Positions 25,735 to 35,190 of a DNA stretch of 64,000 nucleotides are shown piece by piece. The notes below the pieces were generated by a model, which had not been told where the DNA came from, ran no database searches, and saw nothing but the letters and a program-made list of their open reading frames with translations. The DNA comes from Streptomyces rimosus subsp. rimosus (lineage in GTDB: Bacteria; Actinomycetota; Actinomycetes; Streptomycetales; Streptomycetaceae), in assembly GCF_000720725.1 (NCBI RefSeq), contig NZ_JOCQ01000027.1, positions 26,661 to 90,660 on the forward strand. The letters are read 5' to 3'. A program made the position numbers and the translations under genes. The first letter of the stretch is position 1, and the number at the start of each line of letters is the position of its first letter.

Positions 25735-27225
25735 GTGTCCAACCCGCAGACCGGTGCTGCGCCGCCGTCCGGCCGCGCCCCCTCCCCCGGCCTCTCCTCC
25801 GCCGGTTCGGGCACGTTCGCCGGGTCCGGGTCCGCGGCCGGTTCCAGCCTCGCTTCGGGTACTGGTACGGGTACGGGCGTCGGCCGACGGCGTACCGCAT
25901 GGGCCGACGGCGTGGACCAGTTGCGTGCCGCCGCCACGACCGAGCCCGGACGGCTGCGCATCATCGGGGCCGTACTGGCCTTCCTGGTCGTGGCGTTCGG
26001 CGCCGCGACGGCCTGGCAGGTCACCGACCGGGCCACCGCCGCGCGCGACGTGGTGGAGCACAGCCAGCCGCTGAGCGCGGACGCCGCGAACATCTACCGC
26101 TCCCTCGCCGACGCCGACACCACCGCCGCCGGCGGCTTCCTCGCGGGCGGCAAGGAGACCCAGGCCACCCGCGACCGGTACGAGGCCGACATCGCCATGG
26201 CCGCCCGGCTGCTGGCCAAGGCGTCGTCCAACACCAGCGGTTCGGACACCGCGGCCCGCCAGATCGCCAAGCTCAACAGCCTCCTCCCCCGGTACACGGG
26301 CCTGATCGAGACGGCCCGCACCAACAACCGCCAGGGCCTTCCCCTCGGCGGCGCCTACCTGCGCTACGCCAACGCGCAGATGCGCGGCGAACTCCTCCCC
26401 GCAGCTCGTGAGTTGTACGTGGCAGAGACGGCGCGCCTCGGCGAGGACTACGACTCCGCGAAGGCGTGGCCCTGGCTCGCGCTCTCCGCCGGTGTGGTGG
26501 CGCTCGGCGCCCTCGTCTGGGCCCAGCGGCGCAACTACCGCCGCACGAACCGGTTGTTCAACTACGGCCTGCTGGCGGCCACGACCGCGTCCGCCGTCGT
26601 CCTGTTGTGGCTTGCGGTCGGCCATTCCGTGGCCCGCGCGGGGCTGAACACGTCGTACGAGGACGGCGCCCGCTCGCTGAACGTCCTCAACGAGGCGCGC
26701 ATCGACGCCCTCCAGGCCCGCGGCGACGAGAACCTGACCCTGATCGCGCGCGGCGCCGTGGTGACCAAGGACCAGCAGGACTTCTACGAGGTCGGCTACC
26801 GCACCGGCATGAAGGACCTGGCGGGCGCGGGCCGCGGCGACGCCGCGGCGGCGGACGGCAAGCTCGGCTCGGCCCTGGCGCTCGCCGACGACGACGCGGG
26901 CCGGCGCCCCGTACAGGAGGCGGTCGAGACCGTACGGCAGTGGCAGGCGCGGCATGCCGAGGCCCGAGCCGCCGACGACCAGGGCGACTACGACCGGGCG
27001 CTGGCCATGGTGATCGGCGGCGACACGGCGACCGGACAGTCCTTCGACCGGGTGGACACCCAGCTGGCCAGGGCGCTGGACCACGAGCAGCAGCAGCTCC
27101 GACGGGCGGCCGACGACGGGCGCGGGGCGCTGACCGGGCTGGTGACGGGCGCCGTGGTGCTGGCCCTCCTGGGCGCGACGGGCGCGGTGCTGGGCATCGG
27201 GCGCAGGCTTTCGGAGTACCGGTGA
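25735..27225 (+). CDS. Four-helix membrane sensor protein, GlnX-like
   Basis: A 496-residue membrane protein. After a low-complexity Gly/Ser/Thr N-terminus come helix 1 (about 75-98, GAVLAFLVVAFGAATAW), an extracytoplasmic helical domain (99-242) and helices 2 and 3 (243-262 and 278-299). A second extracytoplasmic helical domain (300-463) and helix 4 (464-487, TGAVVLALLGATGAVLG) follow, with a short basic tail. This layout, and its coupling to a solute-binding protein and pknG nearby, match mycobacterial GlnX, which joins GlnH to PknG in sensing aspartate/glutamate. GGGGGAGG precedes the GTG at 25735. Its stop overlaps the next ATG by one base. Confidence 0.72.
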   Translation: MSNPQTGAAPPSGRAPSPGLSSAGSGTFAGSGSAAGSSLASGTGTGTGVGRRRTAWADGVDQLRAAATTEPGRLRIIGAVLAFLVVAFGAATAWQVTDRATAARDVVEHSQPLSADAANIYRSLADADTTAAGGFLAGGKETQATRDRYEADIAMAARLLAKASSNTSGSDTAARQIAKLNSLLPRYTGLIETARTNNRQGLPLGGAYLRYANAQMRGELLPAARELYVAETARLGEDYDSAKAWPWLALSAGVVALGALVWAQRRNYRRTNRLFNYGLLAATTASAVVLLWLAVGHSVARAGLNTSYEDGARSLNVLNEARIDALQARGDENLTLIARGAVVTKDQQDFYEVGYRTGMKDLAGAGRGDAAAADGKLGSALALADDDAGRRPVQEAVETVRQWQARHAEARAADDQGDYDRALAMVIGGDTATGQSFDRVDTQLARALDHEQQQLRRAADDGRGALTGLVTGAVVLALLGATGAVLGIGRRLSEYR

Positions 27226-28235
27226 TGGGGCGGCCTGGTGATGGCGACATGACGACGCGCGCGAGGGGTTTGCGGAACCTGCGGGCCGCGCTGGCCCCGG
27301 TGGCGGCCGGGGTGTGCGTGATGGCGGCGACAGCCGCGGTCCTCGTCCCCGTCCTGGGCGGCGGCCCGGCGCCCCGCCCCGCGCCGTACGGGACGCACAG
27401 CGCCCGCGCCGACGCCGCGGCGGCGGACTGCACGCCCGCCAACGCCGCCGCGAGCCTGCGGCCCTCCCCGGCGGACGGCCCGACGGTGGACAAGATCAAG
27501 GAGCGGGGGCGGCTGATCGTCGGCGTCGACCAGAACACCTACCGCTGGGGCTACCGCAACCCGGCCACCGGTGACCTGGAGGGCTTCGACATCGCCCTGG
27601 CGCGGGCGATCGCCGAGGACATCCTCGGGCCCGACCCGAAGATCTCGTTCCGGGCGATTCCCACCAGCCAGCGCATCCCCGCCCTCCAGAAACGCACCGT
27701 CGACCTGGTCGTACGGACGATGACGATCAACTGCGCCCGCAAGCGGCAGGTCGCCTTCTCGACCGCGTACTTCCAGGGCGGCCAGCAGGTGCTGGCGCCC
27801 ACGAACTCGCGGATCACGGGCTTCGACGACTCGCTGAAGGACAAGCGGGTCTGTACGGCGGCCGGTTCCACGGGCGAGACCCGGCTGACCGAGGAGCGGC
27901 ACGGCGCCCGGGTCGTGACCGTGCCGAACCAGCTCGACTGCCTGGTGCGGCTCCAGCTCGGCGAGGCCGACGCGGTGGTGACGGACAACGCGCTGGCCGC
28001 CGCGCAGGCCGCGCAGGACCCGACGGTGCAGCTGAAGGGGAAGCCGTTCACCGACGAGCCGTACGGCGTCGCGGTCAACCGCGACGACACCGACCTGGTG
28101 CGGCGGGTCAACCAGGTGCTGGAGGACTACCGCCAGGGCGGCGGCGAAAGCCGGTGGATGGCCGCCTACAGGAAGTGGCTTCAGGCGGACCTCCCTGGCA
28201 TATCCAAGGCGCCCGAACCCCAGTACAGCGACTGA
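27225..28235 (+). CDS. Amino-acid-binding receptor protein, GlnH-like
   Basis: A 336-residue type-3 solute-binding protein with an N-terminal signal anchor (about residues 25-50, VCVMAATAAVLVPVLGG). Binding-fold motifs: IKERGRLIVGVDQNTYRWGY, DLEGFDIALARAIAEDIL, QRIPALQKRTVDLVVRTMTI and DEPYGVAVNRDD. There is no transporter permease or ATPase nearby. The partner is the preceding membrane sensor, with which it is translationally coupled (TGATG), so a receptor role like mycobacterial GlnH is likelier than uptake. In that family the ligands are aspartate and glutamate; the ligand here is inferred. Confidence 0.8.
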   Translation: MGRPGDGDMTTRARGLRNLRAALAPVAAGVCVMAATAAVLVPVLGGGPAPRPAPYGTHSARADAAAADCTPANAAASLRPSPADGPTVDKIKERGRLIVGVDQNTYRWGYRNPATGDLEGFDIALARAIAEDILGPDPKISFRAIPTSQRIPALQKRTVDLVVRTMTINCARKRQVAFSTAYFQGGQQVLAPTNSRITGFDDSLKDKRVCTAAGSTGETRLTEERHGARVVTVPNQLDCLVRLQLGEADAVVTDNALAAAQAAQDPTVQLKGKPFTDEPYGVAVNRDDTDLVRRVNQVLEDYRQGGGESRWMAAYRKWLQADLPGISKAPEPQYSD

Positions 28236-28257
28236 TCCGTGCGGGGGCCGGGCGAGC

Positions 28258-28319
28258 GCCGCGTACGGGCGGCGCGTGGCGGGACGGCCGGTGTGCCGCG
28301 TACGGGCGGCGCGTGGCGG
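28258..28319. repeat. 25-bp exact direct repeat
   Basis: GCCGCGTACGGGCGGCGCGT followed by GGCGG occurs at 28258-28282 and at 28295-28319, twelve bases apart. Confidence 0.92.
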
Positions 28320-28422
28320 TGCCGTCGGCAGATCGCAGGGCCGGTCGCCCTGCCGTGGAACGGCGTTCGCCCGCCGGTGGCGTCACCATGGAAGGAACCC
28401 GCGGGCGCGGAGAAGGGGGGAG

Positions 28423-28480
28423 GACGGAAACACGGGACGGAAACACAGGGCGGAAGCACGGGACGGAAACACGGGACAGA
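28423..28480. repeat. Four ~14-bp tandem repeats
   Basis: GACGGAAACACGG is repeated four times with small changes (ACAGG and GGAAGCACG variants) in a purine-rich stretch. Confidence 0.75.
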
Positions 28481-28704
28481 GGACAGGCGACGCCGGGGGG
28501 GGAGGCTGCAGTGCCGCAGAACCACCGGCGGAGGCGGCACCTGCCGCAGGACCACCGGCGCAGGCCGGCTGTGCCGCAGTGCCGCCGGCCGAGGCGGCAG
28601 CGCCGCGGGACCGCCGACCCCGTGACCGCAGCCGTACCGCCGTACGACCAGCCGCGACGGACGTGTCGACCGCCGCGCACCACACGCACTTGGAGAGGTG
28701 ATCG

Positions 28705-30048
28705 ATGGGGGTCCCCGGATCCTTCCCCGGCTCGCCGGGGAAGCCCCAAACCCCGGTGATGGACCGGGAGGAGGTGGACCGCGCCCTGAGCCGGCTCGGT
28801 GACGAGTACGAGGCGATCGAGACCTCGCTGCTCGCCCTTCAGGACCACGCGGGCCGCCGCCTCCTGGAAGGCGCCGAACTCACCGGCGTCACCAAGGACC
28901 GCTGGGCCGCCACCGAGCAGTCCATCACCGTCCTGTGGGCGCACTTCGACGCGTACACGGCAGCCCTCACCACCGCCCGCGAGCTCCGCGACCGCCGCCG
29001 CTGGCCGTCCCCCGACGACCTGGCCGAACTGACCGAACTGCTCCGCGGCGCCCGCGTCACGGTCTCCGGCGCGGCCACCGCGGGCGCCGCGCAGCTCGGC
29101 GGCCCCGCCCGGCTGAGCGAACAGTTCACCTTGGAGGAACTGGTCGGGCGGATGAACACGCTGTACGCGGCGGCGCTGGACGTCATCGTCTCCGCCGACG
29201 CCGTGTGGTCCGCCCTGCCCGCCCGGATAGACCTGCTCGCCGCCGAACTGCGGCGCACGCTCTCCCTGGCGCGGTCGGTCGGCGTACGCCCCGGGGAGCA
29301 CCCGGCCGGCGACGACCTTGAGCGGATCACGTACGAACTGACGCAGTTGCGCGCCCAGGTGGTGTCCGACCCGCTGGCCTTCTGGGCCCCGGACGCCGAC
29401 CGCAGCGCGGCGCCCGGCGGCGGCCGCCCGGACACCGTCCGCTACGACCGTGCGGCGCGCGCCCTGGAGGACGCCCGGCGGGAGATCGAAGCCGTACTGG
29501 ACGTACGGCAGGACGCCGAGCGGCGGCTGATGCAGCTGCGCGACGTGCTGTCCCGGGCGGACCGTACGCTCACCGAGGCGCGGCAGGCGCGCGGTGAAGT
29601 GCTCGCGAAGATCGCCGCGTCCGAGGTGCCCGCCGTCAGCGGCCCGCCCACCGCGCTGCACGAGCAGCTGACCACCGCCGCCGAGTACCGCCGGCACGCC
29701 CAGTGGCACCGTCTCTCGCCCCTGCTCGACAGCCTGGAACAGCGCGCCGAGGACGAACTGCACCGCGCCCGCGAGTCGCTGACGGCGGTCACCGCGCCGC
29801 TGGCCGTACGGGCCGAGCTGCGCGGGCGTCTGGACGCCTACAAGGCGAAAGCCGCGCGGCACGGCCTGGCCGAGGACCCGCTGCTGACCGAGCGGTACGA
29901 CGTCGCGCGGCGGATGCTGTGGAGCGCGCCGTGCGACCTGCGGGCGGCCGAGCACGCGGTGCTGCGCTACCAGCAGGCGGTGGCCGAGGCGCTGCTGCCG
30001 CCGGGACCGGACCCCGGGCCGGCGGACGGACCACAGGGGGAAGCATGA
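28705..30048 (+). CDS. Helical protein of the PknG locus, unknown function
   Basis: A 447-residue soluble protein, mostly alpha-helical with several coiled-coil-like stretches (for example RRLMQLRDVLSRADRTLTEA and the DSLEQRAEDELHRARESL region). No signal peptide or membrane helix is seen. GGAGAGG lies six bases before the ATG at 28705. It ends with an ATGA overlap with pknG, so it is made together with the kinase and is a good candidate for an adaptor or substrate. I do not recognise a family. Confidence 0.75.
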   Translation: MGVPGSFPGSPGKPQTPVMDREEVDRALSRLGDEYEAIETSLLALQDHAGRRLLEGAELTGVTKDRWAATEQSITVLWAHFDAYTAALTTARELRDRRRWPSPDDLAELTELLRGARVTVSGAATAGAAQLGGPARLSEQFTLEELVGRMNTLYAAALDVIVSADAVWSALPARIDLLAAELRRTLSLARSVGVRPGEHPAGDDLERITYELTQLRAQVVSDPLAFWAPDADRSAAPGGGRPDTVRYDRAARALEDARREIEAVLDVRQDAERRLMQLRDVLSRADRTLTEARQARGEVLAKIAASEVPAVSGPPTALHEQLTTAAEYRRHAQWHRLSPLLDSLEQRAEDELHRARESLTAVTAPLAVRAELRGRLDAYKAKAARHGLAEDPLLTERYDVARRMLWSAPCDLRAAEHAVLRYQQAVAEALLPPGPDPGPADGPQGEA

Positions 30049-33000
30049 CCGAGGAGCACACCGGCGGCGCCCCGTGCCAGCGGCGCGACTGCCCCGGCAC
30101 GTACGAGGACGTGGGCGCCGGCGAACTGTACTGCGACACCTGCGGGCTGGCTCCGGTCGTGTCACCGGACGGGATGGTGGGGTCACCGCCTACGGGGGTC
30201 ACGGCGGGGCGGAAGGGTGGGGGCGGGGGTAAGGGCGGAAGTTGGGCTTCCGGTTCGGGTTCGGGTTCGGGCGGAGCCGGGGTGGCCGGTTCCGGGGGCT
30301 CTGGGGGATCGGGGGGTTCTGCGGGCTCTGGGGGTTCCGCGGGCTCCGGGCACACTTCCGGTGGTCCCGGCTCCGGCTCCAGCTCCGGTTCGGGTGAGAG
30401 CCGGACCTCAGCGACCTCCGCCCGCTCCGCAACCTCTCGGCGCTCCGTCTCGGGCCGCCTCTCCCGCTCCCTGTCAGGCACCTCGACGCGCTCGATGTCC
30501 GTGTCCGTACGCAGCGCCGGCCGCGGCAGCAGCTCCGGGCCGGCGCGCGGGCGGCTGGGCGCCGGACTGGTGACGGTGCCGGAGGTGCCGCGCCCCGATC
30601 CGCGTACGGCCGTCCTGGAGAACCCGGAGGTCCCGGAGCGCAAGCGGTTCTGCAGCCGTAGCGACTGCGGCGCCCCGGTGGGCCGGGCGCGCGGCGACCG
30701 TCCGGGCCGTACGGAAGGTTTCTGCACCAAGTGCGGCCACCCGTACAGCTTCGTGCCCAAACTGCGCCCCGGTGACGTGGTGCACGGCAGCTACGAGGTC
30801 GTCGGCTGTCTGGCGCACGGCGGCCTGGGCTGGATCTACCTGGCCATCGACCGCGCGGTCTCCGACCGCTGGGTGGTGCTCAAGGGCCTGCTGGACACCG
30901 GCGACGAGGAGGCGCTGGCGGCGGCCGCGTCCGAGCGCCGCTTCCTCGCCGAGATCGAGCACTCCAACATCGTCCGCATCTACAACTTCGTCGAGCACCT
31001 GGACCGTACGACCGGCAGCCTGGACGGCTACATCGTCATGGAGTACGTCGGCGGCAAGTCCCTCAAGGACATCGCCAACGAACGGCGCACGCCGCACGGG
31101 CGCCGCGACCCGCTGCCGGTCGGGCAGGCGTGCGCGTACGGCATCGAGGCCCTGGAGGCGCTCGGCCACCTGCACAGCCGCAACCTCCTGTACTGCGATT
31201 TCAAGGTCGACAACGCCATCCAGCAGCACGACCAGCTCAAGCTGATCGACATGGGCGCGGTGCGCCGGATGGACGACCACGAGAGCGCGATCTACGGCAC
31301 GATCGGCTACCAGGCGCCCGAGGTGGCCGAGTCGGGCCCGTCCGTCGCCTCCGACCTCTACACGGTCGCGCGCACCCTCGCCGTGCTCACCTTCGACTTC
31401 CAGGGCTACACGAACGTGTTCGCGGACTCGCTGCCCGACCCGGACAACATCGAGGTCTTCCGTACGTACGAGTCCTTCTACCGCCTCCTGGTACGGGCCA
31501 CCGACCCCGACCCCGCGCGGCGCTTCTCCTCGGCGGAGGAGATGGCGGAACAGCTGACGGGCGTGCTGCGGGAGGTCGTGGCGCTCCAGACGGGCGAGCA
31601 GCGGCCCTCGCTGTCCACACTGTTCGGCCCGGAGCTGCGCGTCGTGGACACGGATGTGATGGCGCGGGCAGAGGGGGACACGTCCCTGCTGGGGGCGCGC
31701 GTGGTGGCGGCCGGGCGGCGCCGGGCCGGGTCCGATGGGCGTACGGCGTGGCCGCTTCGCCGGGGTCGGCGCTCCGCGACCGCGGTCATCGGCCCGGCCA
31801 CCGGAGTCGGCGCGCCGGGCGAGATCGGCAGCGGCAAGAAGTCCTCCGGCGCCCCGGGCACCGTCGGCGGTCCGGGAACCGGCAGCGGTACGGGAACCGG
31901 CAGCGCTTCAGGCACGGGCAGCGCTCTGGGCACCGTCGTCGGCCAGGTCGCGGCCCCGGCCGGGCCGGGCACCCAGCCCGTCGTTCCCGCCCAGGTCGCG
32001 TACGAGGTCACGTCGGCGACCGGCCCGCGGACGGAGGCCGGCGGGACACGCGGTGCTCCCGCGCTGCGCCCGCTCGACACCGGACTCGCCGTCCTCGCCC
32101 TGCCCGTACCGCGCGTCGATCCCGCCGACCCGAACGCGGGCTTCCTGGCCGGACTGCTGGCCGCCGCCCCCGCGGAGCTGATCAGCGCGCTGCGCGCGGC
32201 CCCCGCCGACACCATAGAGACCCGGCTGCGCAAGCTGCGCGCCCAGCTGGAGATGGGCGACGGGGCGGCGGCCCTGCGCGAACTGCACCTCATAGAGGCG
32301 GAGCCCGACCGGGACTGGGCGGCGGACTGGCGGGTGGTCTGGTACCGCGGTCTGGTGGCGCTGACGAACGACGACCGCGAGACGGCGGCGCTGTCGTTCG
32401 ACGCGATGTACGACGCGTTCCCCGGCGAGTCCGCTCCGAAGCTGGCGCTCGGCATCTGCGCCGAGGTGCTGGGCCAGCTCGACAACGCGGCGGAGTACTA
32501 CCGGCTGGTGTGGGCCGCCGACCACAGTTACGTGAGCGCGGCGTTCGGGCTGGCGCGGGTGCGGCTCGCGGACGGCGACCGGGCCGGCGCGGTGGCCGCG
32601 CTCGAATCCGTACCGGAATCCTCCATTCACTACACTGCCGCGCGCATCGCCGCGATCCGGGCCCGGCTGCGGCAGCGCTCCGCGCTGGACCCGCTCCTGG
32701 AGGACCTGCGTGCGGCGGCCGGAGAGGTCGAGCGGCTGGCGGAGTCCGGGCTGGACGCGGAGCGCCGCGAACAACTGACGACCGAGGTGCTGGGCTGCGC
32801 GCTCGACTGGGTACTCTCCGGTAGCCGCGGTGCCGAGCAGCGGGGGCGTACATTGCCGTCCGGGACCCGGGCCCCTGGTTCCGGCGGCACTGCCGCCCGG
32901 CCCGGTCTGCTCGGCAGTGCACTGGACGAACGCGGCCTGCGCTTCGGCCTGGAGCGGTCGTTCAGACTGCTCGCGCGGCTGGCGCAGCGTGGCGAGGAAA

Positions 33001-33053
33001 GGATCGAGCTGGTGGAACGGGCCAACCGCTTCCGCCCCAGGACGTGGGTGTGA
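30045..33053 (+). CDS. pknG: Serine/threonine protein kinase PknG
   Basis: A 1002-residue soluble kinase. Order: an N-terminal zinc ribbon (Cys at about 11, 16, 30, 33), a Gly/Ser low-complexity linker (about 55-150) and a rubredoxin-like domain with two Cys pairs (about 201-235). Then come the kinase domain (about 244-510), a Gly/Thr-rich insert (about 590-640) and a TPR region (about 695-1000). Key residues: Lys280 in VVLKGLL, Asp385 in YCDFKVDN, and Asp402-Met-Gly in place of DFG, as is normal for PknG. The linker and insert make it longer than mycobacterial PknG (750). In mycobacteria PknG phosphorylates the FHA protein GarA and controls glutamate metabolism; an FHA protein is encoded in this locus. 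Confidence 0.93.
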   Translation: MTEEHTGGAPCQRRDCPGTYEDVGAGELYCDTCGLAPVVSPDGMVGSPPTGVTAGRKGGGGGKGGSWASGSGSGSGGAGVAGSGGSGGSGGSAGSGGSAGSGHTSGGPGSGSSSGSGESRTSATSARSATSRRSVSGRLSRSLSGTSTRSMSVSVRSAGRGSSSGPARGRLGAGLVTVPEVPRPDPRTAVLENPEVPERKRFCSRSDCGAPVGRARGDRPGRTEGFCTKCGHPYSFVPKLRPGDVVHGSYEVVGCLAHGGLGWIYLAIDRAVSDRWVVLKGLLDTGDEEALAAAASERRFLAEIEHSNIVRIYNFVEHLDRTTGSLDGYIVMEYVGGKSLKDIANERRTPHGRRDPLPVGQACAYGIEALEALGHLHSRNLLYCDFKVDNAIQQHDQLKLIDMGAVRRMDDHESAIYGTIGYQAPEVAESGPSVASDLYTVARTLAVLTFDFQGYTNVFADSLPDPDNIEVFRTYESFYRLLVRATDPDPARRFSSAEEMAEQLTGVLREVVALQTGEQRPSLSTLFGPELRVVDTDVMARAEGDTSLLGARVVAAGRRRAGSDGRTAWPLRRGRRSATAVIGPATGVGAPGEIGSGKKSSGAPGTVGGPGTGSGTGTGSASGTGSALGTVVGQVAAPAGPGTQPVVPAQVAYEVTSATGPRTEAGGTRGAPALRPLDTGLAVLALPVPRVDPADPNAGFLAGLLAAAPAELISALRAAPADTIETRLRKLRAQLEMGDGAAALRELHLIEAEPDRDWAADWRVVWYRGLVALTNDDRETAALSFDAMYDAFPGESAPKLALGICAEVLGQLDNAAEYYRLVWAADHSYVSAAFGLARVRLADGDRAGAVAALESVPESSIHYTAARIAAIRARLRQRSALDPLLEDLRAAAGEVERLAESGLDAERREQLTTEVLGCALDWVLSGSRGAEQRGRTLPSGTRAPGSGGTAARPGLLGSALDERGLRFGLERSFRLLARLAQRGEERIELVERANRFRPRTWV

Positions 33054-33054
33054 C

Positions 33055-34851
33055 ATGGGTGTGACAGGGCCGTTCCGGTGTGCGAGCTGCGACGAGCCGC
33101 TCGAACCGGGGGACAACTACTGCGGGTTCTGCGGCGCCGACGTCGTGGCCCCCGCCGGACCGGACAGTACCGGTGACCGCCCTACGGTTCCGCTGGGTGA
33201 CACCGCGGGGCATCCGGCGGCCGGGGCGGGGGCGCCTGCAGGGTCGGTTGCACTGCCTGCGGGGTTCTTGATGCCGGGGGCGGGCCAGGCTCCTGAGTCG
33301 GTTCCGGTACCCGGTCCGGCTCCGGCACCCGTGCCGGTGGCCGCGCCCGCGCCGCGTCCTGCCCCGCCGTACGCGCACACTGCCGCATACGGTACGCAGA
33401 CACCCGCATACGGTGCCCGGGCCGCCGCGTACGGTACGCATCCCCCCACGGCGTACGACGCCCAAGCCGGGCATGGCGGCGACGCCCCGTACCCACCCGG
33501 CGCCACCGCCCACCCGCACGGCGCGGCGCCCGGCTCCCACGCCCCCGTACCGCCACCTCCGCCCGGATATGCGCCCGGCGGGCCGCAGGCGGACGCGCAG
33601 TCGCGGGCGCCGCACGCGGAGGCGAGCGTTCCGCCGTCGCCCGGCCCCGCGCCGGGCCCACACGGTGGCGCGCCGGACCCGCGGATCGTCGGCTACGGCC
33701 TCGGCGCCGAGTCTTCACCCGGCCCTTCGGACGACCGGACGCCGGGCGGACCGGGAGAGCCGCCCGTACAGCCGACGCCACCTGCTCAGCCCGCTCAACC
33801 AGTACAACCTGAACAGCCCGCGCAGCCCGTGCAGTCGGCGCAGCCCGCCCAGCCACCGCAGCAGCCCGCCCAGCCACCACAAACTGCACAGCCGCCCGCA
33901 TCGGCCTCCTCCCCCGAACACCAGACTCCCGCGCAAGGCACCCGTATCTGCTCGGTGTGCCACGCGGGGACGGTCGCCCAGGACGGCTACTGCGAGAACT
34001 GCGGCCACGCGCAGCCCCGCGAACGCGACCACATGGAGCGGGAACTGCCGGGCGTGGCCGCGGTCAGCGACCGGGGCCACCGCCACCACCGCAACGAGGA
34101 CTTCTTCGCGATCGCCGAGAGTGCCCTGCCGGACGGTACGCCCGCGGTGCTCACGGTCGTCTGTGACGGCGTCTCCTCCGCGTCCCGGCCCGACGACGCG
34201 TCCGCCGCCGCGTCCGGGACCGCGGCCCGGTCGCTGCTGGCCGCCCTGCCCGCCGGCACGCACCCGCAGCGGGCCATGCACGACGCGATCATCGCCGCCG
34301 CCAAGGCCGTCAACGCCCTGGCCGCGGCGCCCCGGCAGCACGACCCGTACCGCCAGCAGAACGCGCCTGCCTGCACGTTCGTCGGCGCGGTGGTCGGCGG
34401 CGGGCTGCTCGTGATCGGCTGGGTCGGCGACAGCCGCGCGTACTGGGTCCCCGACGACCGCAGCGCCGCCCCCGTCCGCCTCACCGAGGACGACTCGTGG
34501 GCGGCGCAGATGGTCGCCAACAACCTGATGTCGGAGGCCGAGGCGTACGCGGACGACCGCGCGCACGCGATCACGGGCTGGCTGGGCGCGGACGCGTACG
34601 AACTTGAGCCGCACACCGCTTCCTTCAAACCCGACGGACCGGGTGTAGTGGTGGTGTGCACGGACGGGCTGTGGAACTACGCCGAGGCCGCGGAGCAGCT
34701 CGCCGCGGTGCTGCCGGCCGACGCGCACGACCGGCCGCTGCACAGTGCGCGGACCCTGGTCGCCCATGCGCTCGCGGGCGGGGGCCACGACAACGTAACA
34801 GTGGCGGTGGTGCCGTTCCCGGCGCCACCGGGACGGGCAGGATCGGCCTGA
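33055..34851 (+). CDS. PP2C-type protein phosphatase with zinc ribbons
   Basis: A 598-residue protein. A zinc ribbon opens it (CASCDEPLEPGDNYCGFCG), followed by about 260 residues of Pro/Ala/Gln-rich linker with YGT/YGA and QPAQP repeats, a second zinc ribbon at about 298-318 (CSVCHAG and CENCG) and the PP2C domain at about 326-595. Metal and catalytic motifs: SDRGHRHHRNEDFF, VVCDGVSSAS, WVGDSRAYW, CTDGLWNY and GGHDNVTVAVV. It removes phosphate from Ser/Thr and is the natural antagonist of PknG encoded just before it (one base between the genes). Starts at 33055 (ATG) and 33061 (GTG) are both possible. Confidence 0.9.
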   Translation: MGVTGPFRCASCDEPLEPGDNYCGFCGADVVAPAGPDSTGDRPTVPLGDTAGHPAAGAGAPAGSVALPAGFLMPGAGQAPESVPVPGPAPAPVPVAAPAPRPAPPYAHTAAYGTQTPAYGARAAAYGTHPPTAYDAQAGHGGDAPYPPGATAHPHGAAPGSHAPVPPPPPGYAPGGPQADAQSRAPHAEASVPPSPGPAPGPHGGAPDPRIVGYGLGAESSPGPSDDRTPGGPGEPPVQPTPPAQPAQPVQPEQPAQPVQSAQPAQPPQQPAQPPQTAQPPASASSPEHQTPAQGTRICSVCHAGTVAQDGYCENCGHAQPRERDHMERELPGVAAVSDRGHRHHRNEDFFAIAESALPDGTPAVLTVVCDGVSSASRPDDASAAASGTAARSLLAALPAGTHPQRAMHDAIIAAAKAVNALAAAPRQHDPYRQQNAPACTFVGAVVGGGLLVIGWVGDSRAYWVPDDRSAAPVRLTEDDSWAAQMVANNLMSEAEAYADDRAHAITGWLGADAYELEPHTASFKPDGPGVVVVCTDGLWNYAEAAEQLAAVLPADAHDRPLHSARTLVAHALAGGGHDNVTVAVVPFPAPPGRAGSA

Positions 34852-34865
34852 GCGCCTGCCGGGAC

Positions 34866-34921
34866 GTGCCGCCGCCCGCGCGGCGGCACCGGCGGCCGGA
34901 AGACGGGGAGCTTCCGGCCGC
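34866..34921 (+). terminator. Two consecutive perfect hairpins after the phosphatase gene
   Basis: Hairpin one: arms GTGCCGCCG 34866-34874 and 34881-34889. Hairpin two: arms GCGGCCGGAAG 34892-34902 and 34911-34921. They follow the stop within 15-70 bases and end the upstream transcript, at least in part, before the VWA gene. Confidence 0.75.
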
Positions 34922-34993
34922 GACCAGATGATCCGCAACAGCGACCGCAATCGCACCGGAACACGACCGAATCGGATCGGTTCATGCCGACCC

Positions 34994-35041
34994 GGTGAAC
35001 CGGCGGGCTGGTGAACCGGCGGGCTGGTGAACCGGTGCCCC
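34994..35041. repeat. Three 16-bp tandem repeats
   Basis: GGTGAACCGGCGGGCT at 34994-35009 and 35010-35025, then a changed third copy at 35026-35041 and a partial GGTGAACCG at 35049. They lie in the 339-bp gap before the VWA gene, which has no other visible content than the hairpins and a promoter region. Confidence 0.9.
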
Positions 35042-35190
35042 GGCGTCCGGTGAACCGCACCGCAGCGCACCACCACGAGTACGGCGCCAACGGGGGGACG
35101 GTCACGGGGACTTCCGCCCGACCATGGGTCTCGTCACCGCCGCGCGGCCTCCGCACCGGAGCCGTGCGACGGACCTAAGGAGCGGAACAG

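Larger units (their letters stand above)
28236..28704. other. Repeat-containing intergenic region
   Basis: A 469-bp gap inside the signalling locus. It holds a 25-bp exact duplication (28258-28282 and 28295-28319), a block of four GACGGAAACACGG-like units (about 28423-28480) and about three degenerate 30-bp GCCGCAG...CCACCGGCG units (28510-28615). No frame here has a ribosome site and domain together, so I see no gene. A promoter for the gene at 28705 may be in the last 90 bp. Confidence 0.7.
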
